64,000 bases of DNA from Sinomicrobium weinanense (lineage in GTDB: Bacteria > Bacteroidota > Bacteroidia > Flavobacteriales > Flavobacteriaceae), in the NCBI RefSeq assembly GCF_018863395.1, contig NZ_JAHKRR010000002.1:859896-923895 (forward strand), read 5' to 3'. Made by a program: the position numbers and the translations under genes. Shown one piece after another: positions 19,293 through 28,183 of the stretch (position 1 is the first letter of the stretch; each line of letters starts with the position of its first letter). The notes beneath the pieces are model-generated. The model was given only the letters and a program-made list of their open reading frames with translations. It was not told the origin of the DNA and made no database searches.

Positions 19293-21770
19293 TCATTTGG
19301 TCTTTTTTACCGAAAACTTCACTTCTCCGTCCTTATTGACAGAAAGGGTCAGCACATCCCCTTCTGAGACATCTCCGGAGATGAGCTTACGGGCAAGCGG
19401 GCGCTTGAGCTTGTTCCGGATAACACCTTTTATGGGCCTGGCGCCATATTCCGGGGTAAAGCCCATCAGGGCTACCTTCTCTTTGGTCTTTTCGTTTATC
19501 TTCAATGTGATGTTCAGCTTCGAAAGCAGGTTGGTGAGTTCTTTTTTCAGGTGAATATCGAATATCTTCACCACACTCTCCCTGCTTATCGGGGCAAACG
19601 GAACGATTTCCGTAAGGCGGCCCAGAAATTCAGGTCTGAAATAACCGGACATGATCTCCAGCAGGTCGTTGGAAGGCGGTATCTTCCCTTCAGAAAAGGA
19701 TTTCACCACATAGTCCGAACCTATATTGGAGGTAAACAGCACCACGGCATTCGAAAAATCCCCTTCCTTACCCAGGCGGTCGTGCAGCTTTCCTTCGTCG
19801 AGTATCTGTAAAAACACGTCAAATACGGAACGATGGGCCTTTTCGATCTCGTCGAACAAAACAATGGAATAAGGATTCTGGCGGATCTTATTGACGAGCA
19901 GTCCGCCTTCTTCGTATCCCACATATCCGGGAGGCGCCCCGTAGAGCAGGGCGGCGGAATGTTCTTCCTTAAATTCGGACATGTCCAGACGGATGATGGC
20001 GTTCTCATCGCCAAACAGAAAATCGGCCAGAGATTTGGCCAGTTCGGTCTTTCCCGTTCCCGTAGGCCCAAGGAAGAAAAAGGAGCCTATGGGCTGCCCC
20101 GGCTTGGTAAGCCCCGACCGGGACTCCAGGATGGCATCCGACACCACTTTTATGGCATGGTCCTGCCCCACTACCCTTTGTTTCAGTGTTCCTTCTATTT
20201 CGAGCAGGCGTTCCCGCTCTTCACTTTTTACTTTTCCGGCAGGGATCCCTGTAATACCAGATACTACGGCCGATAAATGATCCGGGGTCACTACGTTATC
20301 TGCACCGGTCAACTCCTCCAGTTTCTGAAGCAATTTATCCAGGTAGCCGGCTTTGTCGACCGGTTTTTTCAGCTTATAAAAGCCAGATGTTTCTTCTTCC
20401 TCATTGAGCAGTTCGCCCGATTTATCGAGTATATCCGTGTAAAGCCAATGCAATTCTTCTTCTTTGCCTTTTTTCCTGGATTTCTTGAGTTCTTCCAGTT
20501 TTTCCTTGAGTTCCGGGAGTTCTTCCACCACCATTTCCTTGGCTACCCGTAGCGAGGACATGGTACGGTCCAGGAGGTCCAGCGCCGAATCGGGCAGGGA
20601 CTTTTCCTTGAGGTATCTTTTGGAGAGCCTGATGGCATCTTTCAGTCCGTCTTCATCGATCTTAAACTGATGGTGTTCTTCGTAATGGGGCGCTACATTC
20701 TTAATCATACGGAGGGCCAGGTCTTCGGTAGGCTCCATAACCTCCAGAGTTTCGAACCTCCTGTTCAGGGCATCGTCTTTCCCCAGTGACTTACGGTATT
20801 TTTCAGTACTGGTTGCTCCAATAAAAGTAATATCGCCCTTGGCCAGTTCAGACTTAACGATACTGGCTATACCGTTGCCCTGGTTGGCATCAAAAAGCTC
20901 GTGAATATCGTCTATGAACAGTATCGGTTTTTGCAACCCTTTCATTTCCCCGAATATCTTTTGCAACCGGTCTTCCACTTCGCCTTTGTAGGAAGCTCCG
21001 GCAAAGAGCACCCCTGTATTTATCTCCATAACAGAAGCGCCCTGCAAGGGGGCAATGATGTGATCTTCGGCGATCTTACCACAGAAGCCGTCTATAAGTG
21101 CAGTCTTGCCTACCCCGGCTTCTCCCGTAACTATGACATGGGGTTTTAGTTTCCTGTTCAGTATTTCGGTAATGGCTTTCAGTTCTTCGTCACGCCCTAC
21201 CAGCGGAGTATCTTTCTTTTCGCGATAGGCCTTCACTTTATCTGTACAGTATTTCTCAAGGACACCCTGTCCAACGGGCATTCCTGCTTCACCCGTATAA
21301 GCCGCTGCCAGGGGAGACCCTCCCCCGCCGGATATTTTACTTTTTGCTTCCCCACCGTAACCGAGCTTTAAAGCGATCTCCGAGGGGGTGACAGGCATAG
21401 ACTTGAGCTCGTCGTGCGAAAACCCTACCCCGGGGGTCACCAGGGCCATGAGCATCGGTATGAATCCCACTTCTTCGCGGCCGGCATTCTTTGCTATTTC
21501 TTCGGCTTCTCCAAATACAGTCTCTATGGCTTCATCCGGTGCCGGGTCTTCTCCGGGACGGCTCGTCTTGGGATATTCTTCCATACGGATGTCGGCCCAC
21601 TCGTCGATGTAAAACACATCGATCCCGGCGGCATCCAGTTCCCGGATAAAAGAAAACTCGCGGTTTAACATCGCTTTCAGAAAATGTGCCGGAGCATACC
21701 TCGGGTGATGATTTTCCCGGGCCAACTGTTTTGCAATATGAATGGCCTGCGTACCGTTTGCTGTAAACAT
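19293..21770 (-). CDS. tssH: T6SSiii sheath-recycling AAA+ ATPase TssH (ClpV)
   Basis: ClpB-type ATPase of 825 residues that disassembles contracted TssB/TssC sheaths. It has an N-terminal Clp-N domain (about residues 1-150), a first AAA+ module with Walker A GEAGVGKT and Walker B ILFIDDIHEL, and a coiled middle segment (PELKEKLEELKKSRKKGKEE). The second AAA+ module has GPTGTGKTE, VLFDEIEKAH and the C-terminal GARPIKGVI motif. The ATG at 21768-21770 is the start; an extra upstream codon is TTG. It lies between tssO and tssE in the minus arm. Confidence 0.93.
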   Translation of the reverse strand: MFTANGTQAIHIAKQLARENHHPRYAPAHFLKAMLNREFSFIRELDAAGIDVFYIDEWADIRMEEYPKTSRPGEDPAPDEAIETVFGEAEEIAKNAGREEVGFIPMLMALVTPGVGFSHDELKSMPVTPSEIALKLGYGGEAKSKISGGGGSPLAAAYTGEAGMPVGQGVLEKYCTDKVKAYREKKDTPLVGRDEELKAITEILNRKLKPHVIVTGEAGVGKTALIDGFCGKIAEDHIIAPLQGASVMEINTGVLFAGASYKGEVEDRLQKIFGEMKGLQKPILFIDDIHELFDANQGNGIASIVKSELAKGDITFIGATSTEKYRKSLGKDDALNRRFETLEVMEPTEDLALRMIKNVAPHYEEHHQFKIDEDGLKDAIRLSKRYLKEKSLPDSALDLLDRTMSSLRVAKEMVVEELPELKEKLEELKKSRKKGKEEELHWLYTDILDKSGELLNEEEETSGFYKLKKPVDKAGYLDKLLQKLEELTGADNVVTPDHLSAVVSGITGIPAGKVKSEERERLLEIEGTLKQRVVGQDHAIKVVSDAILESRSGLTKPGQPIGSFFFLGPTGTGKTELAKSLADFLFGDENAIIRLDMSEFKEEHSAALLYGAPPGYVGYEEGGLLVNKIRQNPYSIVLFDEIEKAHRSVFDVFLQILDEGKLHDRLGKEGDFSNAVVLFTSNIGSDYVVKSFSEGKIPPSNDLLEIMSGYFRPEFLGRLTEIVPFAPISRESVVKIFDIHLKKELTNLLSKLNITLKINEKTKEKVALMGFTPEYGARPIKGVIRNKLKRPLARKLISGDVSEGDVLTLSVNKDGEVKFSVKKTK

Positions 21771-21790
21771 CAAATTACGGGTTTAAAAAA

Positions 21791-22306
21791 TTAATTCCTG
21801 TTGAGTCGGTTACTAAGCTCCAGCTGCTTTTTCAACTGGTTGATAATCTCTTCATAATCCTCTATTTGTTTCTCCAGCTCGTCTATTTGTTTTTCCGATT
21901 GCTGGAGCAATTGTAGTCTTCTCTTGCTTTTAACCAGGTCATTCAGGTTGAGGATCACGTTATTGTACAGCAGGGTGTTTTTATAGGTCTCTTTATCGGC
22001 AGGGATGCCTTCCTTGAGCTTTGCCAGCTCCAGGTTAATGGTCTGCTCCAGGAACTGAAAACCGTCACCGGCACGGTTCAGGGAATCGATACTGGCGGTG
22101 AGCTCATCTATTTTTGAAGAAAATTTTTCCTGATAGCGGAACTCATTCATGATCCTGTCGTTTTCCTGCTTTAATGCTTCGTTTTCCCTCCAGGGCAATT
22201 TGTAGTTAAAGAAAACGGCAAAGATCAGGACGCCTACCGTGATGACCAGCATGAGGAGAAATAATAAAAATGCAGAGACCCGCTCTTTCCTATTGAGTAT
22301 TTCCAT
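21791..22306 (-). CDS. tssO: T6SSiii membrane protein TssO
   Basis: A 171-residue protein with a short cytoplasmic N-terminus, one membrane helix (about residues 13-34, LLFLLMLVITVGVLIFAVFF) and a long charged coiled-coil tail. Bacteroidota T6SSiii loci lack TssJ, TssL and TssM and instead carry TssN to TssR; TssO is the single-pass coiled-coil member. Size, topology and position between tssK and tssH all fit. The family match is by recognition of overall features. Confidence 0.78.
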   Translation of the reverse strand: MEILNRKERVSAFLLFLLMLVITVGVLIFAVFFNYKLPWRENEALKQENDRIMNEFRYQEKFSSKIDELTASIDSLNRAGDGFQFLEQTINLELAKLKEGIPADKETYKNTLLYNNVILNLNDLVKSKRRLQLLQQSEKQIDELEKQIEDYEEIINQLKKQLELSNRLNRN

Positions 22307-22319
22307 AGTTTTAAAATAA

Positions 22320-22375
22320 ATTTGACTTACGACATATGACTATATATCCTATGTCTTACGTCCTATAAATACATT
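22320..22375. repeat. Imperfect palindrome between tssO and tssK
   Basis: The words GACTTACGACATATGA and CCTATGTCTTACGTC face each other. The block resembles the palindromic region at 2606-2640 near dapD. Confidence 0.6.
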
Positions 22376-22379
22376 TATA

Positions 22380-23585
22380 TCAGTCAGCCAGAAATGACGT
22401 GGAGCCCTCCTGACCGTTATCTTTATCCTGTTCCTTGTTTTCTTCCTGTTTAAAGAAAATACCGGATGTCTTTTCGGTTTTGACGATATTTTCATTTACA
22501 AAAATACCGGAATCTTTCTTCCTTCCTATATAATCGAGCTGATTGAGAATGGAGAACAGATGATCTGTTTTTTCTATAAATTCCATGACACCTTTTACAC
22601 AGGGTTCCATATCGTAGCCCTTGTATTTGAGGTTAATGGTTTCGGAAAAGAGTTTTTCATAGTCGCCGCTGCCCAGTTCTGTGGTCCATTCGGCAAAATA
22701 GTTAAATACCATTTCCTTTCCGTCCCCGGAAAAGGAGTCGAAACTGTTTTTCATAACACGGGCAAGGCTCACCACTCTATCGAGGACTTCCATGGGCGGG
22801 GAGTAAAAACCGTTCCATCGGTTCTGATTGATGCTTTGACCTACATAGCCCAGTATTCTTTGCAGGGTTTCAAATACAATATCGGCGATAAGGTTTTCGT
22901 CTCCACTAAGCCTTCTGAACCTTATTTTCTGGGAGATCTGCACGGCATAGAACTCCATTTGCTTGAAGAAAGCGTCATAGGCCTCAAACAGTTTTACCAG
23001 GGCCGGATGGCTGTTCACCGTAATACAGGGCGGGATATAGGCTTCCACGGTTTCAAAAACGCTTCCCCTCGACATAAATTTGGCAATGGGGAACTGCAGG
23101 GGGCCGATATTGTTCTGGGTAACCTCGGTCTCCGCCACTGTTGTCAGGAAGTATTTGGGCATGGCAGAGGGAAACCGGGGCGGTATTTCTTCCATGTTCT
23201 GCGTACCGGTGGGCACCCTGTTGTAGGGATCCACGTTGAGCAGTAAAAAGCGGTTATTTTCTTTAAAATCGTAATTTTCCAGAGATATCTTTTCGGAAAA
23301 CTCTCCTGTATAGTCTGTGATCTCTATACGCCCCCCTCCCGGAGTTATGGCCTTGAGGAATTTTATAGACACATTCAGTTCGTTGTGCTCATCAATGATC
23401 ACCGAATATTCAAAAGGCGCCTTGAATCTGGTAGACAACAGTCCGTATTGCAACTGATTGACTCCCATATTCCTGGCATCACGTACCAGGTCCTCTACAT
23501 TGTCCTGCAGGTCGATGAAATGATTTTTGTTGATCTTCATCCCGTCGATCCAGTTTACCGGGAAATATCGTATATCTTCTGCCAT
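22380..23585 (-). CDS. tssK: T6SSiii baseplate subunit TssK
   Basis: TssK connects the baseplate to the membrane complex. The 401-residue protein begins MAEDIRYFPVNWIDGMKINK, where the VNWxDGMKI-x-x-xHF pattern parallels the W-x-E-G-M-x-x-x-P-Q-H-F start of other TssK proteins. A helical middle and an acidic C-terminal tail follow. I choose the ATG at 23583-23585 because the 35 upstream codons are translated intergenic repeat. It lies between tssN and tssO. Confidence 0.85.
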   Translation of the reverse strand: MAEDIRYFPVNWIDGMKINKNHFIDLQDNVEDLVRDARNMGVNQLQYGLLSTRFKAPFEYSVIIDEHNELNVSIKFLKAITPGGGRIEITDYTGEFSEKISLENYDFKENNRFLLLNVDPYNRVPTGTQNMEEIPPRFPSAMPKYFLTTVAETEVTQNNIGPLQFPIAKFMSRGSVFETVEAYIPPCITVNSHPALVKLFEAYDAFFKQMEFYAVQISQKIRFRRLSGDENLIADIVFETLQRILGYVGQSINQNRWNGFYSPPMEVLDRVVSLARVMKNSFDSFSGDGKEMVFNYFAEWTTELGSGDYEKLFSETINLKYKGYDMEPCVKGVMEFIEKTDHLFSILNQLDYIGRKKDSGIFVNENIVKTEKTSGIFFKQEENKEQDKDNGQEGSTSFLAD

Positions 23586-23609
23586 GATTATTGGTTGTTT
23601 ACTGTTCGT

Positions 23610-23703
23610 TGTTTCTGGTTTCTTGTTGATGGTTGTAAGTTGCAGGTTCCTGGTTTTATTCATCCTGGATTTTGAACCTGCAACCTGCAACTTGCAACCT
23701 AAA
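23610..23703. repeat. Hairpin-forming word repeat between tssN and tssK
   Basis: GGTTGTAAGTTGCAGGTTC on one side faces GAACCTGCAACCTGCAACTT on the other, with an extra repeat unit on the second side. Related words (CATGCAACCTGAAACCTTG) are found at 47062-47127. It interrupts the T6SS operon without an obvious T-tract. Confidence 0.75.
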
Positions 23704-23705
23704 AT

Positions 23706-24569
23706 TTATATCCGTTGGCAAATTATGGTATCGCCATCTTTCATATCGTTTCTGTCTACAGATTCGTCCGGGTCTATATGATTGGCTGAACTGAACCATT
23801 TGGGTTTGCTGTGAAAATACCATCCGTAAGGTTCGTTCTTACTATCGGTAAAGTGGATCTGGCTATTGGGATGCTTATCGTTATAATCGTTGATAAAATA
23901 GTAGAACAGCCTCCCGAACTCCATGGCCCTCGGCGCTTTGACCTTAAAATTTATAATATGCCGGTCTGTCGGTTTTTTATGGAACACCAGGTTGAGCAGG
24001 ATAACATTACGCATTTCGGTGATCTGAGGATTGGGGTATTTATTGTTCAACGGGTAAAACCACCGCTTGTACAAACGGGCGGGTATGGTAATGGCGGTCT
24101 CGAAAAGGATGAGTGCCAGGGTAGGCACCAGGAAGAGCAATAAGCTGCCAAACATATAATAAACAAACTGGAATTCGGCAAAATAAGCCACTACCATGAT
24201 CATGAACACGGCAATATACATGGTTGTGATAAAGGCAAGAAAGATCTCCTGCCATATCTTTTTGGCCTCAAAACGCTTAAAGATCTTGTGAAAAAATATC
24301 AGATGCGTCACTCCGAGCAACAACATCAATCCCTGAAAGGAAATAAAACGGGCGTTGAGCGTAGTGGATTTCAAATTGTACAAAATGGCTCCGAAGGCAA
24401 TAACAACCACCCCGAGTCCCAGGGCGTACAGGAAATAATGCCACTTTCTCTTCCGGAACTTCGGGGCCTTGGCACCGAAGAACATGCTGAGAATAAAGGC
24501 TACTGCAAGTATAATTAAAAGTACGGTCAGGACCTCACCGGTTACTATATAGTCTAAAATTTTTCTCAT
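23706..24569 (-). CDS. tssN: T6SSiii membrane protein TssN
   Basis: A 287-residue inner-membrane protein. Hydrophobic stretches at about residues 13-31, 45-65, 75-93, 105-127 and 135-158 give about five helices. A soluble C-terminal domain of about 120 residues follows, with the segment KWFYPLNNKYPNPQITEM-type sequence and ending DGDTIICQRI. TssN is one of the membrane proteins specific to T6SSiii. Topology and position between tssG and tssK support the call. Confidence 0.8.
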   Translation of the reverse strand: MRKILDYIVTGEVLTVLLIILAVAFILSMFFGAKAPKFRKRKWHYFLYALGLGVVVIAFGAILYNLKSTTLNARFISFQGLMLLLGVTHLIFFHKIFKRFEAKKIWQEIFLAFITTMYIAVFMIMVVAYFAEFQFVYYMFGSLLLFLVPTLALILFETAITIPARLYKRWFYPLNNKYPNPQITEMRNVILLNLVFHKKPTDRHIINFKVKAPRAMEFGRLFYYFINDYNDKHPNSQIHFTDSKNEPYGWYFHSKPKWFSSANHIDPDESVDRNDMKDGDTIICQRI

Positions 24570-24637
24570 TTACCTTAATAAATTATATTTTACTAGGTCC
24601 GAAGTTTTACCTACAAATTAATTCTGCTTCCGACCTT

Positions 24638-25564
24638 TTATATCACTGTTGAAACTCCCAGCCTCGATTGATACACGGTTTCATTCAACCGGAAAAGCTG
24701 GTCCTCTTCTTTGAGCATTAACTGATATGAAAATTGCACCTGACAAGGTAAGAATAAATGAAAAAAGGCTTCCAAAAAACTTTCCATTTGTCCCTTATTG
24801 ACATATTCAATAAGTTTTTTCGAGTCTTTCAGCGGGCCTATGACAAAATGATATTTTTTCAGGAATATTTCCTCCTTGCTCTCTAAGGTAGTATTGATGC
24901 CCAGCAACATATCTTCTGTTTTTTCATAAGGGTCGAAAACCTGTTCCAATTTAACATTTTTTGTAATAATCTTCACCTCCTCGCCGATAATGGTCTCCAG
25001 TCCTTTCCTGACATCTTCTATATTTCGGCTCACAAAGTTCTTTTGCCGCATCAGAAGAAAGAACATCTTCACCAGGAGTTCGTCGGGCACTTTTTCAGAT
25101 ACGCCCAGGATCATGCGTATTACATCGGCCAGTCCGTAGGCATTGATGTCCCGGAAAAAATCGGATTCGTATTTTTCGACCAGGTGCCTGAACCGGAAAA
25201 ACTCGTTCTCAAGGGGATTAAAAAAACGCCGGGCTTCTTTTTCTTCCCTTTTCCGTTTTTTGTATTCTTCTACCGGGTCTTCGCTTCGGTTGCGCGACCG
25301 GTAGTTGTGGGTTATACCTTCCGGAAGGATATCGTAAACGCCGTCCCGGCTTATTTTAAAATGCCACATATCGGCCTGGTTCATATCCGGCTCGACCTTC
25401 ATCACATCTTTGCTGAAATTCCGGTAAAAATTGCCCTGGGGCATCACGGCAATATCCCTTTCCTGAATTTTATGGCGCAACAACATTTCGAAAAGCAGTT
25501 CCGCTTTCAGATCGAACAAAGGCGTATGTTGCAGTTCTTTAAAAACGATATCTTCCTTACTCAT
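24638..25564 (-). CDS. tssG: T6SSiii baseplate subunit TssG
   Basis: Baseplate wedge partner of TssF, 308 residues. The start MSKEDIVFKELQHTPLFDLK is followed by a region rich in charged residues and the segment DVIRMILGVSEKVPDELLVK typical of this family in Bacteroidota. The ATG at 25562-25564 overlaps the stop of the upstream lipoprotein gene as ATGA, which indicates translational coupling. The longer frame would lie inside that gene. TssG is diverged in T6SSiii, so the call rests partly on position next to tssN and tssK. Confidence 0.78.
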   Translation of the reverse strand: MSKEDIVFKELQHTPLFDLKAELLFEMLLRHKIQERDIAVMPQGNFYRNFSKDVMKVEPDMNQADMWHFKISRDGVYDILPEGITHNYRSRNRSEDPVEEYKKRKREEKEARRFFNPLENEFFRFRHLVEKYESDFFRDINAYGLADVIRMILGVSEKVPDELLVKMFFLLMRQKNFVSRNIEDVRKGLETIIGEEVKIITKNVKLEQVFDPYEKTEDMLLGINTTLESKEEIFLKKYHFVIGPLKDSKKLIEYVNKGQMESFLEAFFHLFLPCQVQFSYQLMLKEEDQLFRLNETVYQSRLGVSTVI

Positions 25565-26526
25565 CGGCGTTTCATGTTTTTCACTCTTCCCCTGCCTATG
25601 TATGCGCCCTTCCATAAACGGTCTTTCAAACTGGCTATTTCTACCCCGCCAGACGGTGTAACGGTTAAAAACCGCTTATTCTGAAGATATATCCCCACAT
25701 GCGTATAGAGCCTCCTGCTCTTCGTGAGACGGAAGAAGAGCAGGTCTCCCTCTTTCATGTCTTTGGTATAATGTATTTTACCTTCGGTATAATTCCTGAG
25801 AATAGCCTTGGAAGCGGTTCGTGGAAAGTTAACATCATATACTTTTCCGTAGAGGTTTTGCATCAGGGTAAGATGATCGAGCCGGCCTTTCTGGAACTGG
25901 TCACCGAGCCGGTCTTTGATGTAAGAATACAACTGGGCGTCTTTGATCTCCAGCGGTTTCACTTTTAGCTGTTTGGCAAAGAAGATCTTATCTTCAATCG
26001 TAAGCGGCGAATAGCTTCGCACTTTTACCTCTTTTAACAGAGGGGCAGACTTTGCCCCATGGCTGCCCAGGAATGCCAGTTGCTCCGGCTCAATGGGAGC
26101 AAGCGGATATTGGGTAGGATGTACGATCCCCACAACTTCGACCTCCTCGAGCTCGATGGCCGTTTCTTCGTTTTCCAGCACCACCTGTCCGCCTTCCAGC
26201 AAAATTGCCGCGTTTATAGGTTCTTCTTCCGGCATGGCCACTGTTGTCGTGGTAGCGGGAGAGGTTCTCGGTGGCGGAGGCGTTGAAGCTGTATAGCCCG
26301 TACCACCCAATTCTTCCTGAACGTCTTCGTCCGTAATGGCTTCAATGGCCATGGTCTCCTCCTCTTCTTCTTCCGAAGGTTCCTTTTCTTCTTCCTCAAG
26401 GTCGCCCAATTCGCCAAATTCTATTTGCACCTGCTCATCGGTGATCGGAATGATCCCCAGCTGGGAGGACTTACAGGATACTCCCAGAACCACCAGCCAT
26501 AAACCTACTAATACTCGTCTCGTCAT
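25561..26526 (-). CDS. Lipoprotein with a degenerate NlpC/P60 domain (predicted inactive)
   Basis: A 321-residue lipoprotein (lipobox Cys18 in VVLGVSCKSS) with an acidic, low-complexity linker (about residues 38-60), a Pro/Thr-rich stretch (82-97) and a C-terminal NlpC/P60-like domain (about 175-321). It aligns along that domain with the protein at 27011-27676: both share KVYDV/RVYDV, PRTAS, KEGDL and THVGIYL. The catalytic cysteine motif DCS of its paralogue is here DHL (His218), and the YGG segment before it is missing. His276 is kept. I infer a non-catalytic, structural or regulatory wall-binding role in the T6SS envelope complex. It starts the minus arm and is coupled to tssG. Confidence 0.82.
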   Translation of the reverse strand: MTRRVLVGLWLVVLGVSCKSSQLGIIPITDEQVQIEFGELGDLEEEEKEPSEEEEEETMAIEAITDEDVQEELGGTGYTASTPPPPRTSPATTTTVAMPEEEPINAAILLEGGQVVLENEETAIELEEVEVVGIVHPTQYPLAPIEPEQLAFLGSHGAKSAPLLKEVKVRSYSPLTIEDKIFFAKQLKVKPLEIKDAQLYSYIKDRLGDQFQKGRLDHLTLMQNLYGKVYDVNFPRTASKAILRNYTEGKIHYTKDMKEGDLLFFRLTKSRRLYTHVGIYLQNKRFLTVTPSGGVEIASLKDRLWKGAYIGRGRVKNMKRR

Positions 26527-27010
26527 GCTTGCTTTATTTGTAATGATACGACAGAACCTGTGACAGGTAAAACTCCGAAAATCAACTTTTTTCCGTTCGG
26601 GATCATCAGAATATCCCCTGTCCCGGGAGACACGGACAAATCTAAAAAAAACTTCCGTAACGCATACAGACCCCTCCATACATGCAGGACAACATAACTA
26701 TTTGATAATACTTTTCCAATTCCACTTGCCATGTCCGTAAATCTTAATTTAAAGGCAAAAAGGCCCTGTGACACACTTTTTTTCAGGGTCACAAAGTACA
26801 ATAATTGCACATTGTACGTTATAGCCGAAAACAGGGGTTTTTTACACTAATTTCCCAACGGAAATAAAAAAGGATAAAGCACAACTGTGTAAATTAGGGG
26901 GAGGAAAGTATATACACCGTTAATGCTTCTGTTACCCGGACAGGATCCTTAAAAAACCCATACCACAACAATCCGGACAGACAGGAAAATCGCCTTTGGG
27001 CCTGCTTTTT
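26527..27010. other. 484-bp gap between the two NlpC/P60 lipoprotein genes
   Basis: I see no convincing gene. An inverted repeat GTACAAT / ATTGTAC lies at 26796-26817, and a minus-strand TACTTTG near 26792-26798 could be a -7 element for the lipoprotein-tssG arm. A 95-codon GTG-start frame (26523-26810) overlaps the next gene as ATGA but has no recognisable features. Confidence 0.5.
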
Positions 27011-27676
27011 CTAACGCATGGCCCCCGGCATTAACCTTATTCTGCCACTTGCTTTATAAGTATTCCGCCAATAGGGGTCTTCCAGGCTGGTGATCCGTAC
27101 TCCGCCGGATTCGGTAGCTGACAAGAACTTCATGTTCTTCAGGTATATCCCTACATGCGTCATGATCTTTTCGTTATTGGACCTGAAAAACACCAGGTCA
27201 CCTTCTTTCAGGTATTTTACAGAACGGAACGGTGCCACATACTCATCGTTGAGCATGATCTCCGAAGCCGTACGCGGTAGTTCCACATCATACACCCTGT
27301 GGTACAGGTCCCGCATCAGGGCAGAACAATCTACACCTTTTTTGGTTTCGCCTCCATACAGATAGGGAACCCCTTCCCACTCCTTTATATAGGCGTATAA
27401 TTTCTGATTGGTGATCTCCGAGGGTTTTACACCGAGCACCCTGGCAAAATAGGTCTTATCTTTCGGGGTGATCAGTTCCGTTTTTTTCTTTTCCTTTTCT
27501 TCTTCCTCGAACTTAATATCCATATCCCTGATAACCTTAATCTGTTCTACCCCCGGATTTCTGCCCAGTTCTGCGTTCACGTAGGGATCCGTGATCGTAT
27601 AAGCCGTTTCTTTATGGCCTCCGCAACTAAAGACAAAAAACACCACAAAACTCAAGAGTATCCATTTATTCTTCAT
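27011..27676 (-). CDS. NlpC/P60-family lipoprotein endopeptidase, T6SS-linked
   Basis: A 221-residue lipoprotein (Cys18 in FVVFFVFSCGG) with an NlpC/P60 domain from about residue 72. The catalytic Cys117 lies in GGETKKGVDCSALM and the catalytic His174 in MTHVGIYL. The third position, usually His, Asn or Gln in this family, appears to be Ser in KFLSATESGGV. NlpC/P60 enzymes cut peptide bonds in peptidoglycan stems, and a T6SS must pass the wall, so local wall remodelling for the apparatus is a reasonable inference. It lies between the two T6SS arms, reads with the minus arm, and has a degenerate paralogue directly downstream. Confidence 0.85.
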   Translation of the reverse strand: MKNKWILLSFVVFFVFSCGGHKETAYTITDPYVNAELGRNPGVEQIKVIRDMDIKFEEEEKEKKKTELITPKDKTYFARVLGVKPSEITNQKLYAYIKEWEGVPYLYGGETKKGVDCSALMRDLYHRVYDVELPRTASEIMLNDEYVAPFRSVKYLKEGDLVFFRSNNEKIMTHVGIYLKNMKFLSATESGGVRITSLEDPYWRNTYKASGRIRLMPGAMR

Positions 27677-28183
27677 CCGTTAAGAATTTATTTTTCCATA
27701 AACAGTTTTTAATATGCTTTCTTGTTTCCGGGGGGCTTATTAAAGCGTACAAACAGAATCGTAAACCAGGGCCAAACATCATCTCCGGATTGAAACCGGC
27801 CACTCAAAAAAAACGCATTTTGCGCCAAATCATTCTTCACCGGTATTAACATCACTTTTTGTACGGCAAATTAAAACAGAAATATTCTCAAAAGTTAAGT
27901 TCATTTTAAAATTCCGTCAAAAATACGTTATTTTACGACTTAAAATATAATATAATATGTCGAAGGCTTAGGTATTTATTTATTTTTATTAGCTTGTACC
28001 CTCAATTTTCCGTACGAAAATACAATATTTTTGTTTTATTTAGAAATACTTATTTTCCGTGATTTTTTATAAATCTCAAATTGTGTACTTTTGAAAAATG
28101 CTGAAGAACAAACCATTTAACACTGGAAAATGTGGTTTTTCCATTGTTGTTTGATTCGTCCTTAAACTTAAAAAGCTCTGAAA
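27677..28183. other. 507-bp AT-rich divergent spacer of the T6SS locus
   Basis: This gap separates the minus and plus T6SS arms. It is markedly AT-rich, has no ORF I would accept, and carries a good candidate promoter for the plus arm at 28063-28093. I could not identify a promoter of equal quality for the minus arm. Confidence 0.6.
28063..28093 (+). promoter_or_regulatory. Candidate promoter of the plus T6SS arm
   Basis: TTTT, 19 bp, then TACTTTTG: a full -7 match and a near -33 match with ideal spacing. It is about 90 bp upstream of the PKD-protein start. Confidence 0.5.

Noticed and set aside
23586-23690. Longer N-terminus for TssK
   Set aside because: The additional 35 codons are translation of a hairpin word repeat; the internal ATG gives the family-typical start.
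26523-26810. 95-codon minus-strand frame ending with an ATGA overlap at the pseudo-NlpC lipoprotein
   Set aside because: It needs a GTG start next to an inverted repeat, shows no domain, signal or conserved-looking motif, and the overlap may be chance. I keep it only as a weak possibility.
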